From: Commensalibacter papalotli (ex Servin-Garciduenas et al. 2014)
GTDB taxonomy: Bacteria; Pseudomonadota; Alphaproteobacteria; Acetobacterales; Acetobacteraceae
Length of the DNA: 64,000 nucleotides
Assembly: GCF_000527695.1 (NCBI RefSeq)
Contig: NZ_ATSX01000001.1
Location: forward strand, 1,302,001-1,366,000
Reading direction: 5' to 3'
Within the stretch, counting starts at the first letter, position 1, and every line of letters starts with the position of its first letter. A model generated the notes under the pieces. It saw only the letters and a list, made by a program, of their open reading frames with translations, was not told where the DNA came from and did not search any database. Below, piece by piece: positions 55,558 through 64,000 of this stretch. The position numbers were made by a program, and so were the translations under genes.

Positions 55558-55713
55558 TAAAATAAAAAAGGTGCTTAATGCACCTATATAATTAACTTAT
55601 AAATATTTTATACTAGTAATAATATACTCTATTTTGATCAAAAAATCTATATATATATTAAATATCGATATTATTAATTTATATATTATAATAAAAAATA
55701 GTATAATAAATCG

Positions 55714-56020
55714 AATATTCTCAAATGTATTACCCTGTTGTGTAGATTTAATGTCTTTTCTTTGCTTCTTGGTAAGTCCAGGGTCGATATTATTTACCAG
55801 CCTCACGCTTAGCATCATCTCGTACCTGTCTAGCTTCAGCTAAATATACAAGAGGATAAGCTCCAAAAGACAAAACTTTTCGTTTACCATTAAAGCGATA
55901 TGCCATTTGCCAAAGTTTGGACCCGTTTTTCTTAACCTGAAAATACAGTCCTTGGGCATCAGTTTTCTTTTTATCAGTAGCTTCTGGTTTAAAGGCTTTT
56001 ATTTGTTTATCTGTCAACAT
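55714..56020 (-). pseudogene. Truncated, frameshifted phage integrase (DUF4102 N-terminal domain)
   Basis: The first 76 residues (MLTDKQIKAFKPEATDKKKTD, then LYFQVKKNGSKLWQMAYRF and SFGAYPLVYLAEARQ) are the arm-binding domain of a P4-type tyrosine integrase. After AKREAGK a stop occurs, but another frame continues the match with NIDPGLTKKQRKDIKS and GNTFENI before homology ends. Thus the gene has a frameshift near 55790 and is cut off before the catalytic domain. It lies about 160 bases from tRNA-Ser, the usual target of such integrases. Confidence 0.85.
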
Positions 56021-56180
56021 AATAGGATAATACCAACAAAATTAATCCCATACCAACAATAATACCAACTAATTCTTTGCTTTAAAATGCTTAACTTTGT
56101 ACGAGTTTGCTCAGTAAAAAAGCAAAAAACAGCTGTTGTTGTAGAGTTTATGATGTTTTGTAGGAAAATGTATAGATATA

Positions 56181-56272
56181 TGGCGGAGGGGATGGGATTC
56201 GAACCCACGGTACGACTTACATCGTACAACGGTTTAGCAAACCGCCGCCTTCAGCCTCTCGGCCACCCCTCC
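56181..56272 (-). tRNA. tRNA-Ser (anticodon GCT)
   Basis: The acceptor arms GGAGGGG (56272-56266) and CCCCTCC pair. The anticodon loop TTTGCTAAA gives GCT, and a long variable arm (TTGTACGATGTAAGTCGTAC) and GGTTCGAATCCC T arm are present. Discriminator G is followed by an encoded CCA. It faces the integrase remnant with its 3' end. Confidence 0.95.
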
Positions 56273-56361
56273 GCAAGAAGAGTTGCTTAGTAACACGGCG
56301 TTTGCTCTGATATGGTTCTAATCGTTTATTAAGAAGCTGTCAATTTACTTTTTTACTTTTT

Positions 56362-57813
56362 TTAAGATAATTGTTTTTTCAAAAGATCATTCACAATGGC
56401 AGGGTTGGCTTTGCCTTGCATCACCTTCATGACTTGTCCAACAAAAAAACCAAATAATTTATCTTTACCTGATTTATACTGTTCAACTTTATCAGGATTA
56501 GCAGCTAAAATCTCTGTAATAACCTTTTCAATCGCACCCGTATCAGTAACTTGCTTTAAGCCTTTGCGCTCAACGATATCGCCAGGCATATCCCCTGTTT
56601 CAACCATATCTTCAAATACTTCTTTGGCAATTTTACCATTAATGGTGTTGTCAGCAATCAAATCCAACAACGCACCTAGCGCATCTGCACTGATAGGGCT
56701 TTCATGAATTGTTAAACCTTGCTTATTTAAAACAGCAAATAACTCACCTGTAACCCAATTGGATGCCATACGACCATCACGACCCTTTGCAACTTTTTCA
56801 AAGAAGTTCGCAATATCTTGCTCAGCAACCAAAACATTAGCATCATAGCGAGGCAATCCATAATCAGACTGGAAACGATTACGTTTATCATCAGGCAATT
56901 CAGCCAAAGTTGATTTTAAATGATCCACATGAGATTGTTCAACAATCAAAGGCAATAAATCTGGATCTGGGAAATAACGATAATCATGCGCATTTTCTTT
57001 GCTACGCATCGTACGAGTTTCTCCGCGAGCCACATCAAAAAGACGAGTTTCTTGATCGACTTCACCACCATTTTCATAAATTTCAATATGGCGTTTTGCT
57101 TCGATCTCAATCGCTTGCATCACATAACGAATGGAGTTGATATTTTTTAATTCACAACGCGTGCGATAGTCTTCGCCTGGTTTGCGTACAGACACGTTCA
57201 CGTCTGCACGCATAGAGCCTTCTTCCATATTTCCATCACACGTGCCAAGATAACGCACAATCGCACGGATTTTACGAAGATAAGCCCCAGCTTCTTCAGG
57301 TGAGCGCATATCAGGTTCACTGACGATTTCCATCAATGCCACGCCTGAACGGTTTAAATCAACAACGGTTTCTTTGGGGGTTAAATCATGAATGGATTTC
57401 CCCGCATCTTGCTCTAAATGCAAACGGGTAATGCCGATATTCTTAACGGAACCATCATCCAATTCAATTTCAATCGTGCCTTCACCTACAATCGGAAACT
57501 CGAATTGAGAAATCTGATAGCCTTGAGGCAAATCGGCATAGAAATAATTTTTACGGTCAAAACGGCTCATTAAGTTAACTTTGGCATTTAACCCAAGACC
57601 TGTGCGAATGGCTTGATCCACACATTCACGGTTTAATACAGGCAACATTCCTGGAAATGCAGCATCAACCAAGCTAACATGAGTATTTGGATCCGCACCA
57701 AAATGTGCTGATGCACCAGAGAATAATTTGGCTTTACTGATGACTTGGGCGTGAACTTCCAGCCCAATGACCACTTCCCAAGCACCCGTTGAACCTTCAA
57801 TCATATAACTCAT
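56362..57813 (-). CDS. gatB: Aspartyl/glutamyl-tRNA amidotransferase subunit B
   Basis: The protein has 483 residues from the ATG at 57813. GGAGG lies six bases upstream within the end of gatA, and the start overlaps the gatA stop (ATGA). Conserved stretches are [44 protein letters not shown], and the C-terminal YqeY-like domain ([16 protein letters not shown]). It binds misacylated Glu-tRNA(Gln) or Asp-tRNA(Asn) and phosphorylates it. Confidence 0.96.
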   Translation of the reverse strand: MSYMIEGSTGAWEVVIGLEVHAQVISKAKLFSGASAHFGADPNTHVSLVDAAFPGMLPVLNRECVDQAIRTGLGLNAKVNLMSRFDRKNYFYADLPQGYQISQFEFPIVGEGTIEIELDDGSVKNIGITRLHLEQDAGKSIHDLTPKETVVDLNRSGVALMEIVSEPDMRSPEEAGAYLRKIRAIVRYLGTCDGNMEEGSMRADVNVSVRKPGEDYRTRCELKNINSIRYVMQAIEIEAKRHIEIYENGGEVDQETRLFDVARGETRTMRSKENAHDYRYFPDPDLLPLIVEQSHVDHLKSTLAELPDDKRNRFQSDYGLPRYDANVLVAEQDIANFFEKVAKGRDGRMASNWVTGELFAVLNKQGLTIHESPISADALGALLDLIADNTINGKIAKEVFEDMVETGDMPGDIVERKGLKQVTDTGAIEKVITEILAANPDKVEQYKSGKDKLFGFFVGQVMKVMQGKANPAIVNDLLKKQLS

Positions 57814-59291
57814 AGGGAACCTCCAGCACAAAGAGTGGGTTTATGGGTAAAGTTAGCTGCTTTTTCCATTGCAGAGCCAACCGCAAACAATGTTTCCTCA
57901 CCAAAAGGACGGCCTAATAACTGTAATCCCAAAGGCAATCCTTGGCTGCTTAATCCAGCAGGAATGGCAAGGCCAGGCACACCAGCCATGCTGGCGGGAA
58001 CCGTAAAGATATCGTTCAGATACATTTGCACAGGATCGTCTAGATTTTCACCTTTGGCAAAGGCTGCGGTTGGTGCGGTTGGGGTTAATAACACATCCAC
58101 TTTATCAAACACATTCATGAAATCTTGATAAATCAATTTACGCACTTTTTGCGCACGCAAATAATACGCATCATAATATCCCGCAGAAAGCACATAAGTT
58201 CCCATCAAGATACGACGTTTAACTTCATCACCAAAACCAGCACCACGCGTATTGGCATAAAGCTCATCAAGGCTTGCACCATCTACACGACGACCATAAC
58301 GAACGCCATCATATCGAGCAAGGTTAGAAGAAGCCTCAGCAGGGGCAATAATATAATAAGTTGCTAACCCATATTTTGTATGAGGCAAAGACACATCAAC
58401 AATTTCACAGCCTGCTTCTTTAAGCCAGTTAATCCCTTGCTGCCAAACAGCTTCAATTTCTGGGGATAAACCAGGTGCGCGATACTCCATCGGAATACCA
58501 ACCTTCATCCCCTTTAAGGAACGATTGCACGCTGCACGATAATCAGGAACTTCTTTATCTACAGAAGTGCTGTCTTTTGGATCAAATCCAGCCATAGATT
58601 GTAACATAATCGCGCAATCTTCAACAGATTTCCCCATTGGGCCGGCTTGATCCAAAGAACTTGCATAAGCAATAATGCCCCAACGGCTGCAACGACCATA
58701 GGTTGGTTTAATCCCCGTAATCCCACAATAAGCCGCAGGCTGACGAATAGAGCCACCCGTATCCGTTCCAGTCGCACCCATTGCCATTTGTGCAGCCACC
58801 GCAGCAGCAGAACCACCAGAAGACCCACCAGGGACAAGGAAGGTATCCTCACCTTGACGTTTCCATGGATTTTCCACGGCACCAAAGGCAGAATTTAAAT
58901 TGCCAGAACCCATCGCAAATTCATCAAGATTCACTTTACCCAAAAATACCGCACCATCACGTAATAAATTAGCGGTTACTGTGCTTTCATAAGGAGGCAC
59001 AAAATTTTCCAATATACGGCTGGCAGCGGTGGTTTTAACACCTTTGGTACAAAATAAATCTTTAATCGCCAAAGGAATACCCGTTAATGCAGGCGCATCC
59101 CCAGCTGCCAATTTTTGATCTGCTGCTTTGGCTTGTTCAATCGCAGCGTCCGCAGTCACCGTAATATAGGCATTAATACGGTCATTCAGGGTATTAATTG
59201 CATTCACATGTGCTTTGGTTAATTCTTCGGCACTGAATTTCTTTTGACGCAATCCATCGACTGCCTCGGTAATTTTTATTCCCGTTAACAT
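57810..59291 (-). CDS. gatA: Aspartyl/glutamyl-tRNA amidotransferase subunit A
   Basis: The 493-residue amidase-signature protein has the catalytic Lys in [24 protein letters not shown] with cis-Ser, and [13 protein letters not shown] with the nucleophilic Ser. It supplies ammonia to GatB for tRNA amidation. The start overlaps gatC (TAATG), so the three genes are translationally coupled. Confidence 0.97.
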   Translation of the reverse strand: MLTGIKITEAVDGLRQKKFSAEELTKAHVNAINTLNDRINAYITVTADAAIEQAKAADQKLAAGDAPALTGIPLAIKDLFCTKGVKTTAASRILENFVPPYESTVTANLLRDGAVFLGKVNLDEFAMGSGNLNSAFGAVENPWKRQGEDTFLVPGGSSGGSAAAVAAQMAMGATGTDTGGSIRQPAAYCGITGIKPTYGRCSRWGIIAYASSLDQAGPMGKSVEDCAIMLQSMAGFDPKDSTSVDKEVPDYRAACNRSLKGMKVGIPMEYRAPGLSPEIEAVWQQGINWLKEAGCEIVDVSLPHTKYGLATYYIIAPAEASSNLARYDGVRYGRRVDGASLDELYANTRGAGFGDEVKRRILMGTYVLSAGYYDAYYLRAQKVRKLIYQDFMNVFDKVDVLLTPTAPTAAFAKGENLDDPVQMYLNDIFTVPASMAGVPGLAIPAGLSSQGLPLGLQLLGRPFGEETLFAVGSAMEKAANFTHKPTLCAGGSL

Positions 59292-59599
59292 TATTCAACC
59301 ACCTTTGGCACAGCATAAAAATCGGCAATCCGTTCAGGAGCATTGGAAAGAACATCTTCTTTACAATCCCCATCCGTCACCACATCTTCGCGCAAGCGTA
59401 ATTGCGCAATTTCCGTGCCAACCATTGGCTGAACATTGCTTACGTCAACTTCGTTTAATTGTTCCATCCAATTGATAATTCCACCTAAATCCGTGGCATA
59501 TATTGTCAATTCTTCTTCTTTGACTGCCAAAGAAGAAAGTTTGGCAACACGTTGGACAATTTTCTTATCCAATATTTTATCCGTCAATTCAGCCCCCAT
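59291..59599 (-). CDS. gatC: Aspartyl/glutamyl-tRNA amidotransferase subunit C
   Basis: The 102-residue protein has [41 protein letters not shown] and LREDVV, the standard GatC pattern that wraps GatA and contacts GatB. It is the first gene of gatCAB. A ribosome site before the ATG is weak. Confidence 0.93.
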   Translation of the reverse strand: MGAELTDKILDKKIVQRVAKLSSLAVKEEELTIYATDLGGIINWMEQLNEVDVSNVQPMVGTEIAQLRLREDVVTDGDCKEDVLSNAPERIADFYAVPKVVE

Positions 59600-59878
59600 C
59601 GTTTCAATAGTGCTTTTGTTATAAGATCAAGAAATTAGTTTTATTCTATACCATATTATAAGATCAAAGAAATACAGGGTTATTTATTTTATTTATATTT
59701 TATGAAATAATAATTTCATTCTACGAACAAATCTCTGTCAGTTTTTTAATAACAGTAATTAATCGTTGTTGATATTCGAACAATACGGCTAATAGACTAA
59801 ATTTATAAAAGAGCTAACCATAAATTCTTTAATTGTGGTAACTAAGAATACAAATTATTAAGACGTATCTTACACAGC

Positions 59879-60607
59879 TTAATTATTTTGTATTAAGAAA
59901 TTATATTCTCTACACCCATCTTGACTTTTTAAATCGCAAGCTTGTTTAAAATATAATTTTGCCTTTTCTTTATCTGCAGAAACTCCAACACCCTCTTCAT
60001 ACATAAATCCCGAGTTATATGCAGCATCCACATGGTTTTTCTTTGCCGCTTTTTTAAATAAATTTAACGCTTCACGATAATCTACAGGCATTCCCTGACC
60101 TTTATAATTCATCAATGCCAAATTATATTGTGCCTCAGGAAGACCTTGTTCTGCAGCTCTTTTATACCATAATGCCGCCCTTTGATCATTTTGCGGGACC
60201 CCTAAACCACGATCATACATCCGTGCAAGATTAAAATCAGCTTGGGGCATATATTGATAAGCTGCCATTTGAAAATATTGAATCGCCTTGGCATAGTCTT
60301 TGGAAACACCTTTGCCGTCAACATACATTAATCCTAAATTATATTGAGCTTGAGCATCCCCTTGTTGAGCAGCTCTTTGAAAATATTCAACTGCTTTTTT
60401 GTCATCTTTTGGAACTTGTTTGCCTTCAAGATACAATACGCCAAGATTAAATTGATCTTTTATACTTCCTTGTTCTGCTTCTTTATGCATCTTTATCAAA
60501 TCGGTATTAAGCTTATTTGGAAAAACAATAATATCAGTGTCAGCCATCACTGTACTAGCAAAAGAACATCCAGCTATAACAAAAAATAAACCTAAAGAGC
60601 GTTGCAT
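59879..60607 (-). CDS. Periplasmic Sel1-repeat protein
   Basis: The 242-residue protein has a signal peptide (residues 1-22, ending STVMA) and five to six Sel1-like TPR repeats of about 36 residues each, for example AQAQYNLGLMYVDGKGVSKDYAKAIQYF and PEAQYNLALMNYKGQGM. Such solenoids bind proteins and often act in envelope or signalling complexes. The partner is unknown. Confidence 0.88.
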   Translation of the reverse strand: MQRSLGLFFVIAGCSFASTVMADTDIIVFPNKLNTDLIKMHKEAEQGSIKDQFNLGVLYLEGKQVPKDDKKAVEYFQRAAQQGDAQAQYNLGLMYVDGKGVSKDYAKAIQYFQMAAYQYMPQADFNLARMYDRGLGVPQNDQRAALWYKRAAEQGLPEAQYNLALMNYKGQGMPVDYREALNLFKKAAKKNHVDAAYNSGFMYEEGVGVSADKEKAKLYFKQACDLKSQDGCREYNFLIQNN

Positions 60608-60799
60608 ACTTTATAAATCCTAACTCACCCACATCAAAAATATTCCAGGTTAAATGTTAACGCAAGTATATTTAATATCTATTTGTTTTAAACTTTTCAC
60701 ATCAAAGAAACAAGATTTTACAGACTTTATTATCTTTATACAAAATGTTATAAACGATGACCATAGAACAACTTTAATTTATTTTACGAAACAATTAAG

Positions 60800-61315
60800 A
60801 TGAATATTTTTCCTGCTACTGATCATGATCTCAATGCTATCTTAGCTATCCAAGATTTATGCTATCATGAAATAGAACCAGAATCCGCGGAATCAATGAT
60901 ATCTAAAATACATATTAGTCCTGAAACTTGTTTTGTTGCCAAAGATAGTCAAGACGACATTAAAGGCTATTTATTGTCCATTCCTGCGACATTAGGAAAC
61001 CCTCCACAACTACACAGTGAGACACAAGTCATAGATCAGCATGCTGATTGTTTATATTTACATGATTTGGCCATTCATCCCAAAGCCAGAGGAATGGGTG
61101 TTGGTAAATTATTATTCCAACATTTCGCCAAAATAGCTTATCAAAAACAATTTCAACATGCTTCTTTAATTTCAATTCAAAATTCAGTATCTTTTTGGAA
61201 ACAATATGGGTTTTCCCCTATTATTCCAGATAAAGTTTTACAAGAAAAATTGAAAACCTATGGTGATAATGCAACCTATATGGAGTGCTATTTACCTGAT
61301 TTTTATTCTCATTAA
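60800..61315 (+). CDS. GNAT-family N-acetyltransferase
   Basis: The 171-residue protein has the GNAT core: DQHADCLYLHDLAIHPKARGMGVGKLLFQHFAKIA, with the R-G-x-G-x-G-K acetyl-CoA loop, and a C-terminal SVSFWKQYGFSPI. The substrate is unknown. The next gene follows after 14 bases, so the two form a pair. Confidence 0.87.
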   Translation: MNIFPATDHDLNAILAIQDLCYHEIEPESAESMISKIHISPETCFVAKDSQDDIKGYLLSIPATLGNPPQLHSETQVIDQHADCLYLHDLAIHPKARGMGVGKLLFQHFAKIAYQKQFQHASLISIQNSVSFWKQYGFSPIIPDKVLQEKLKTYGDNATYMECYLPDFYSH

Positions 61316-61329
61316 TTGATTACTAAATA

Positions 61330-61650
61330 ATGTCTTTTGTATTTTATATCTTAGCCGCTTTTGCAGAAATTGCAGGATGCTTTTCATTTTGGGCTTGGGT
61401 CAAATTAGAAAAGTCCCCTTTGTGGTTATTCCCAGGGGCAATATCTCTTCTTTTCTTTGCTTGGATATTAACCAAAGTTGATATCGATATGGCAGGGAGA
61501 GCCTATGCTGTTTATGGCGGAATTTATATAATTTGCTCCCTTATCTGGTTATGGGTCATAGAGGATACTCGCCCTGATAAATGGGATATTATTGGTGCCA
61601 TTATTTGCCTTATCGGTGCTAGTATTATTTTATTTACACCTAGAACATAG
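61330..61650 (+). CDS. YnfA-family inner membrane protein
   Basis: The 106-residue protein has four membrane helices and family signs [33 protein letters not shown] and [17 protein letters not shown]. The family (UPF0060) is related to small multidrug resistance transporters. It is cotranscribed with the acetyltransferase gene and followed by a strong terminator. Confidence 0.92.
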   Translation: MSFVFYILAAFAEIAGCFSFWAWVKLEKSPLWLFPGAISLLFFAWILTKVDIDMAGRAYAVYGGIYIICSLIWLWVIEDTRPDKWDIIGAIICLIGASIILFTPRT

Positions 61651-61660
61651 TTAAACATAA

Positions 61661-61692
61661 AGAAAAGCCTTACTTTAGAGTAAGGCTTTTCT
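61661..61692. terminator. Bidirectional terminator after ynfA-like gene
   Basis: AGAAAAGCCTTAC and GTAAGGCTTTTCT form a perfect 13-bp stem around TTTAGA. Confidence 0.92.
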
Positions 61693-61710
61693 AATTAAGC
61701 TATCAATTGA

Positions 61711-61930
61711 TTAAGCAAATTGTTTTTGATCTTCGTCTTTACGATTTTCTAAGATATATGGACCACCATTTACAATCTTCATAGATAAATAAATAGGTGT
61801 ATCAAAATCACCTAATTGATCCAAAGGTAGCAAAGCATCATTTTTGGTCCAAGGATATACCTTTAACCGTTCCCATAGAGCCAATTAAGTTTACAATTCC
61901 AGCATTAAATTTTTTAAATCTCCATTTTTC
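61711..61930 (-). pseudogene. Decayed gene fragment of unknown family
   Basis: On the minus strand the frame ending at 61711 reads 57 residues (WERLKVYPWTKNDALLPLDQ, then PIYLSMKIVNGGPYILE) without a start codon. Upstream in the same frame, past two stops, is another protein-like stretch, LVEKNGDLKNLMLEL. Coding character without an intact frame suggests a broken gene. I cannot name the family. Confidence 0.4.
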
Positions 61931-61958
61931 TCTACTAAGATCACACTACTCAACTTAA

Positions 61959-63578
61959 TTATATCTTCATCAGATCTTTCGCTACAACTTCAGCCATTTT
62001 AATTCCGTCAATAGCCGCTGACATAATCCCCCCCGCATAACCTGCACCTTCACCAGCAGGATAAAGACCTCGAGTATTAATACTATTTCCATCTTCTCCC
62101 CTTGGGATACGAATAGGAGAAGAAGTTCTCGTTTCAACACCTGTCATCACTGCGTCTGCAAAGCTGAACCCGGATAATTTACGGTTAAACGCTGGTAACG
62201 CCTCCTTAATCGCATCTACAACAAAATTAGGTAAAATTTCAATGAGGTTACTTGGAGTAACACCAGGTTTATAAGAGGGGATTACATCACCCAAGGTTTT
62301 ACTGGCACGTCCTGCCAAAAAATCTTCTACTCTTTGCACGGGTGCTTTGTAATCAGACCCACCCAGCACAAAAGCCTTTCGTTCAAGCTTTCTTTGAAAA
62401 TCTATCCCAGCCAATGGATCATCTGGATAGTCTTTTTGCGGGTCAACACTCACAACCAAAGCCGCATTAGCATTTCTTTCAGCACGAGAATATTGGCTCA
62501 TCCCGTTTGTAACCACACCACCTTGCTCTGAAGCAGCAGCAACCACAGTTCCCCCTGGACACATACAGAAAGAATAAACTCCACGATCATTACCTGCGTG
62601 ATGAACTAGTTTATAATCCGCAGCCCCTAGTTTCTTGTGCCCTGCTTGCGGTCCAAAACGAACTTGGTCAATCATAGACTGAGGATGCTCTATTCGCACA
62701 CCGACAGAAAATGGCTTGGCTTGAACAGACACACCATCATTATACAAAGAAACCATCATATCTCTGGCGCTATGCCCTGTAGCCAAAATCACATGACGCG
62801 TTGCAATCTCTTCACCAGTCTTTAAACGCACCCCAACGACTTGGCGATCTTTATCCATTAAAATAGAGGTAACTTGGGTATTAAAACGATAGCTCCCACC
62901 ACAGGATTCAATTTCAGAGCGGATATGTTCAACCATACTGACCAAACGAAACGTGCCAATATGTGGTTTGGAAACAAAAAGGATTTCCTCTGGTGCGCCT
63001 GCTTTCACAAATTCTATTAGAACTTTATGCCCATAATGATGAGGATCACTAATCTGCGTATAAAGCTTGCCATCTGAAAACGTTCCAGCGCCACCCTCTC
63101 CGTATTGAACATTACTTTCTGGATTAAATTCTGATTTGCGCCAAAATGCAAAAGTATCCGCCGTACGTTCACGAACCTCTTTACCACGCTCTAAAATTAG
63201 AGGACGCAGTCCCATTTGGGCTAATAAAAGCCCCGCCATAAAACCACAAGGACCTGAACCAATAATCACAGGACGTTGGTAACTTGACTGACCAGCTAGT
63301 TTTTCACCTGTTATACGATCTACAACAAACTGGTACTTCACTTGTGGTGCTTTATGTAAATGCTTATCTTGAGCATGTAAATTTAAACAAACATCATCAT
63401 CTTCAATTTCACAATCAATTGTATAGACTAGTAAAATATGCCCACGTTTACGTGCATCATATCCTCGCCTTACAATGTGGTATTGTTTAATATCCGTTAA
63501 AAGACGTTGTTTTAAAGCTTCTTTTAGCTCTTCATCGCTATGATTAAGGGGTAGTTTCAGTTCAGTGATTCGTATCAT
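61959..63578 (-). CDS. NAD(P)/FAD-dependent oxidoreductase (COG2509-type)
   Basis: The 539-residue protein has an N-terminal small domain, then the FAD-binding motif VIIGSGPCGFMAGLLLAQMG, and ERGKEVRERTADTFAFWRKS and GEGGAGTFSDGKLYTQI, the hallmark of this family. Later GHSARDMMVSLYNDGV and GLYPAGEGAGYAGGIMSAAIDG complete the flavin site. The physiological substrate is unknown. It has no membrane segment. Confidence 0.9.
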   Translation of the reverse strand: MIRITELKLPLNHSDEELKEALKQRLLTDIKQYHIVRRGYDARKRGHILLVYTIDCEIEDDDVCLNLHAQDKHLHKAPQVKYQFVVDRITGEKLAGQSSYQRPVIIGSGPCGFMAGLLLAQMGLRPLILERGKEVRERTADTFAFWRKSEFNPESNVQYGEGGAGTFSDGKLYTQISDPHHYGHKVLIEFVKAGAPEEILFVSKPHIGTFRLVSMVEHIRSEIESCGGSYRFNTQVTSILMDKDRQVVGVRLKTGEEIATRHVILATGHSARDMMVSLYNDGVSVQAKPFSVGVRIEHPQSMIDQVRFGPQAGHKKLGAADYKLVHHAGNDRGVYSFCMCPGGTVVAAASEQGGVVTNGMSQYSRAERNANAALVVSVDPQKDYPDDPLAGIDFQRKLERKAFVLGGSDYKAPVQRVEDFLAGRASKTLGDVIPSYKPGVTPSNLIEILPNFVVDAIKEALPAFNRKLSGFSFADAVMTGVETRTSSPIRIPRGEDGNSINTRGLYPAGEGAGYAGGIMSAAIDGIKMAEVVAKDLMKI

Positions 63579-63779
63579 CGTTTTATATAACTATTAACAT
63601 ATTAAGAGGAAAAATAAGTCTATGATATGCATAGCACATACCTTATTAAAACTATAGAAAACTATATATATTTATAACAAGAATCAGTATACAGTAAACA
63701 CAAAGCGCATAAATGCGCATTTATCATTATAATTCAATATATACATAACTTAACATGATTGCCAAAGGATTGCCTGACC

Positions 63780-64000
63780 ATGTCCGATCACTCTGCTCAT
63801 CATCACGAACATGATCACAATCATGATGATCATCACCACGAACAAGAGTGCGGTGGGCACTCTCACAGTCATGGACATCACCATGTTCCGAAATCTTTTG
63901 GAAAGGCGTTTGCAATTGGCATCAGCCTTAATCTAATTTATGTTATTGCCGAAGCTGCTTGGGGGTTTTGGGGGAATTCACTGGCACTACTTGCAGATGC
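63780..64000 (+). CDS. CDF-family metal-cation transporter (partial, runs off right edge)
   Basis: Seventy-three residues are visible from the ATG at 63780 (AAGGA ten bases ahead). The N-terminus is extremely His-rich (HHHEHDHNHDDHHHEQE and HSHSHGHHH), followed by the first membrane helix (GKAFAIGISLNLIYVIAEAAWG) and NSLALLADA, the conserved start of cation diffusion facilitators such as ZitB or CzcD. It exports zinc or related metals. A minus-strand frame here is only a shadow. Confidence 0.9.
   Translation, partial: MSDHSAHHHEHDHNHDDHHHEQECGGHSHSHGHHHVPKSFGKAFAIGISLNLIYVIAEAAWGFWGNSLALLAD

Noticed and set aside
51300-56272. Search for a duplicated tRNA-Ser 3' end as an attachment site pair
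   Set aside because: I found no second copy of the tRNA 3' segment in the window, so no att boundary is claimed.
63727-63915. Minus-strand frame of 62 codons with His/Asp-rich product at the right edge
   Set aside because: It is the complement of the His-rich start of the cation transporter on the plus strand.

Overview
The window looks like a low-GC alphaproteobacterium of the acetic-acid-bacteria kind, and a Commensalibacter-like insect-gut symbiont is my best guess. The basis is AT-rich coding DNA together with RlmB, GatCAB, a COG2509 flavoprotein, a GT61 transferase and a penicillin-V-acylase-type hydrolase. The genus is an inference from overall character, not from a database match.

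Positions 1-35.75 kb are most of a contractile-tailed (myovirus) prophage, cut off at the left window edge. Nearly all its late genes lie on the minus strand and read from high to low coordinates: small-terminase-like protein, large terminase, DUF1073 portal, DUF2213 maturation protein, cement protein, DUF2184 capsid, connector/completion proteins, lysis genes (holin candidate and LysM-bearing transglycosylase), DUF3383 sheath, DUF3277-type tube, tail chaperone with a probable -1 frameshift product, tape measure, baseplate (plug, hub, spike, W/gp25, J, DUF2612), then tail fibres. At 32.6-35.8 kb is the control region: a replication-initiator-like gene, a small unknown protein and an S24-type (LexA/CI-like) repressor on the opposite strand. 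No intact integrase is visible. Cargo genes are scattered between the structural genes: a plus-strand array of three and a half tandem secreted paralogues (12.2-13.8 kb), a 926-residue fibre-like protein with a signal peptide, a secreted 289-residue protein, a Pmp3-like membrane peptide and a GlxA-type regulator. Many late genes are preceded by a hairpin plus T-run that looks like an intrinsic terminator.

Positions 35.9-40.0 kb carry a compact export locus: a 115-residue double-glycine-leader peptide that looks like a class II microcin, then an HlyD-family adaptor and a C39-peptidase ABC transporter. The transporter would both cleave the leader and export the peptide. No immunity gene can be assigned.

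Positions 40.0-51.3 kb are chromosomal: a small periplasmic Cys protein, the ammonium channel Amt, serine acetyltransferase CysE, an SGNH hydrolase behind a phage-like hairpin, a secreted Ntn-type amidase, a GT61 glycosyltransferase, RlmB, tRNA-Tyr, a HEPN-motif protein, a metallo-beta-lactamase-fold lactonase-like enzyme and a zinc alcohol dehydrogenase.

Positions 51.4-56.3 kb hold an orphan phage fragment beside tRNA-Ser(GCT): a 1165-residue tail fibre whose N-terminal domain is paralogous to the fibre at the left window edge, a small companion gene, and a frameshifted, truncated integrase. Positions 56.3-64.0 kb return to housekeeping genes: the gatCAB operon, a Sel1-repeat protein, a GNAT acetyltransferase, a YnfA-family membrane protein, a gene fragment, a large FAD-dependent oxidoreductase, and the start of a His-rich CDF metal-cation transporter that runs off the right edge.
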